This document shows positions 62,443-64,000 of a stretch of DNA of 64,000 nucleotides, one piece after another. The position numbers and the translations under genes were made by a program. This DNA is from Psychromonas sp030397575 (GTDB lineage Bacteria > Pseudomonadota > Gammaproteobacteria > Enterobacterales > Psychromonadaceae), in NCBI RefSeq assembly GCF_046250175.1, contig NZ_CP176468.1; one strand, written 5' to 3'. Position 1 is the first letter of the stretch; each line of letters starts with the position of its first letter. Under the pieces are notes generated by a model that searched no databases, had not been told where the DNA came from, and saw only the letters and a program-made list of their open reading frames with translations.

Positions 62443-63585
62443 TTAATCCATAAACATGGTTAATAATTCATTTAAATAACGATGGCCTAATTCTGTTACT
62501 TGGCAGGTTTCAGACTGCACTTTTAATAATCCATTTTTTTCTGCTTGTTGGAGTGCTGGATTTAACGCTGCACGGGGTAATCCTGTGTAATCTTCAAACT
62601 CAGAAAAACAGAAGGTTTCCATTAATCGCAGACGATTCATCATATATTCGAAGACTAAATCTTCTTTGTTAACGTTAATGCAGTCGTCCATGTAAGCCCG
62701 AGAGGGATTCAAATAGCCCTTTGGATGTTTTATTTTAGTGGTTCGCACTATTTTGTTTTCAAGTGGTAATGACAGCTTGCCGTGAGCTCCACAGCCAATA
62801 CCTAGATAATCACCGAAACGCCAATAATTTAAATTGTGCTGACACTGCCAGCCTGGTCGACTATAACCAGATATCTCATATTGTTGATAGCCATGCTCTG
62901 CTAATAATTTCAGACCGGCTTCTTGAATACTCCAAAGTGTTTCATCATCGGGTAATTTAGGTGGATGAGAAAAGTATTGAGTGTTTGGTTCAATGGTTAA
63001 TTGATACCAAGATAGATGAGTTGGATTAAGCTCGATCGCTGTATTTAAGTCACTCATTGCATCTTCTAAACTTTGGTTTGGCAAACCATGCATTAAGTCG
63101 AGATTGAAGGTTTTCATTCCTACATGGTGGGCTTGCTTTGCCGCTGTTTTAGCTTCATCGACCCCATGAATTCGACCAAGCTTGGTGAGTTTTTCTTGTT
63201 GAAAGCTTTGTACACCAAATGAAAAGCGATTAATACCTGCGCTTTTGAAGTCTGCAATTTTTTGGTTTTCAATGGCACCTGGATTAGCTTCTAGGGTGAT
63301 CTCAATATTATCGTTAAATGGAATTAACGTTTGGATATTATCCAATAGCGATTTAATACCCGATGCTGAAATTAAGCTTGGTGTTCCGCCACCAATAAAA
63401 ATGCTAAATAGACGGCGTCCTTGCACAAAACGTAAATCTTGTTTTAAGTCATCAATTAATGCATTTAAGTATTCTTGCTCAGGTATCTCTCCTTTTAGTT
63501 TGTGAGAATTAAAATCACAATAGGGGCATTTTTCAATACACCAAGGGATATGAACATATAAACTGAGTGGGGGAAGTTGTAACAT
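62443..63585 (-). CDS. hemW: HemW, radical SAM haem chaperone
   Basis: About 380 residues from the ATG at 63585 (GGAAAA upstream); a TTG four codons earlier is the alternative. Radical SAM motif HIPWCIEKCPYCDF (Cys16, 20, 23), GGGTPSL, and NLDLMHGLPNQ are typical. It lacks the third-domain residues of true HemN and belongs with the HemW haem chaperones formerly annotated as coproporphyrinogen oxidase. It follows rdgB in the usual rdgB-hemW order, with the dispersed element between. Confidence 0.94.
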   Translation of the reverse strand: MLQLPPLSLYVHIPWCIEKCPYCDFNSHKLKGEIPEQEYLNALIDDLKQDLRFVQGRRLFSIFIGGGTPSLISASGIKSLLDNIQTLIPFNDNIEITLEANPGAIENQKIADFKSAGINRFSFGVQSFQQEKLTKLGRIHGVDEAKTAAKQAHHVGMKTFNLDLMHGLPNQSLEDAMSDLNTAIELNPTHLSWYQLTIEPNTQYFSHPPKLPDDETLWSIQEAGLKLLAEHGYQQYEISGYSRPGWQCQHNLNYWRFGDYLGIGCGAHGKLSLPLENKIVRTTKIKHPKGYLNPSRAYMDDCINVNKEDLVFEYMMNRLRLMETFCFSEFEDYTGLPRAALNPALQQAEKNGLLKVQSETCQVTELGHRYLNELLTMFMD

Positions 63586-63600
63586 TAATTTTTCCAATCT

Positions 63601-63625
63601 AAAAAGCGACTATAAAAGTCGCTTT
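63601..63625 (-). terminator. Hairpin between rdgB and hemW
   Basis: AAAGCGAC-TATAAAA-GTCGCTTT, eight paired bases, read on the minus strand followed by TTTTTAG. It may end the rdgB transcript before hemW. Confidence 0.6.
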
Positions 63626-63654
63626 AAAATACTTGTATGGTGAAAGCTGAGTTC

Positions 63655-63764
63655 ATACCAATCACAATAAATAGCTTATCTATTTTATTTACGTCAATTT
63701 TCGCCTTGAATTGAACTGTTTTTTCAGCGAAAAATTTAGATAATATATTTAATGTAATCGTTAT
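63655..63764. repeat. Dispersed intergenic element, copy 4 (shortened)
   Basis: Starts ATACCAATCACAATAAATAG and ends ATTTAATGTAATCGTTAT, about 110 bases. It keeps CTTATCTATTTTATTTACG, the CGCCTTGAATTGAACT segment and the right end, but lacks the central hairpin. Its last bases include the stop codon of rdgB. Confidence 0.68.
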
Positions 63765-64000
63765 GACACGTTAGCTGATAATTGTTCTTTTAATAAACTC
63801 ACTAATTGAGTTAACGCTTTACCACGATGACTTAATTCACTTTTACGCTGTTTAGTCAGCTGAGCTGAGGTTGATTGTTCACTTTCAACCCAAAATATTG
63901 GGTCATAACCAAAACCTTGTTCCCCGAATACCTCTTCTGTAATGCTACCTTCCCAAGTGCCTTGGCAAATAATTGGTGTCGGGTCTAGTTCATGACGCAT
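63761..64000 (-). CDS. rdgB: XTP/dITP diphosphatase, C-terminal end (partial)
   Basis: The last 79 codons of the Ham1/RdgB pyrophosphatase; the gene continues beyond the right edge of the window. The visible part has PIICQGTWEGSI, the GFGYDPIFWVE motif and the substrate-binding SHRGKAL, all family hallmarks. The enzyme removes inosine and xanthosine triphosphates from the nucleotide pool. The Met at the window edge is internal, not the start. It is followed by hemW. Confidence 0.95.
   Translation of the reverse strand: MRHELDPTPIICQGTWEGSITEEVFGEQGFGYDPIFWVESEQSTSAQLTKQRKSELSHRGKALTQLVSLLKEQLSANVS

Noticed and set aside
62443..63585. Calling the radical SAM gene coproporphyrinogen oxidase HemN
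   Set aside because: It is shorter than HemN and its position after rdgB is that of the haem chaperone HemW.
1..64000. CRISPR arrays, tRNA or rRNA genes, prophage or integrative element
   Set aside because: I saw no regularly spaced direct repeats, no tRNA clover-leaf motif, no rRNA-like stretch and no integrase, transposase or phage structural gene.

Overview
The window looks like chromosome of a marine, AT-rich gammaproteobacterium. The order purD / HU / DUF416 / fis-dusB-prmA, the fkpA / WD40 lipoprotein / slyX block, mutS-pncC-recA and azlCD-hemW-rdgB all fit the Alteromonadales/Vibrionales side of the class. Protein similarity suggests a Psychromonas-like organism, but that is an inference from memory of the families, not a search. 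I see no rRNA, tRNA, CRISPR array, prophage, integrase or intact insertion sequence. Coding is dense on both strands.

Layout. 1-5.0 kb holds housekeeping genes: the purD end, an alpha/beta hydrolase, HU, a DUF416 protein, fis, dusB and prmA. 5.4-10.7 kb has a LuxR-type response regulator facing a hybrid histidine kinase, then aroQ and acs. 11.0-14.4 kb has a pair of type IV prepilin-like genes, the second with a probable C-terminal chitin-binding-type module, then a DinB-like/NRDE gene pair. 14.5-17.3 kb is slyX, a WD40 lipoprotein, fkpA and a histidine phosphatase. 17.5-25.7 kb is a sugar-acid island: an L-galactonate 5-dehydrogenase homologue (lgoD), a GntR regulator, a TRAP transporter, tagaturonate reductase (uxaB) and altronate dehydratase (uxaA). 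Together they predict uptake of L-galactonate (or a close relative) and conversion through tagaturonate and altronate to 2-keto-3-deoxygluconate.

26-33 kb has a flavoprotein, a decayed tolC remnant, an iron-uptake pair (TonB receptor plus PiuC hydroxylase) behind a Fur-box-like site, arsH and an unknown gene. 33.5-39.8 kb has a chemoreceptor, formaldehyde detoxification (frmA, fghA) with a divergent LysR gene, a carboxylesterase and an Lrp-family regulator. 40.0-42.6 kb has leuA and an orphan response regulator that lacks the usual phospho-acceptor Asp. 43.0-49.3 kb is a nine-gene, tightly overlapping metal-uptake operon: PepSY-type membrane protein, DUF2271, DUF4198, two small exported or membrane proteins, a ZnuABC-like transporter, and a second binding-protein-like paralogue that has lost metal-ligand histidines. 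It lies behind a Zur/Fur-like palindrome. 49.4-64.0 kb has an unknown membrane protein, guanine deaminase, a MazG-like protein, a two-component system, a Na/Pi symporter, mutS, pncC, recA with two abutting LexA boxes, azlCD, hemW and the rdgB end.

The main non-coding feature is a dispersed intergenic element of about 110-170 bp, present four times and bounded by ATACCAAT / ATTGGTAT inverted ends. The most interesting biology is the metal-uptake operon with its degenerate binding protein, the L-galactonate island, the pilin with a sugar-binding tail and the dispersed element.
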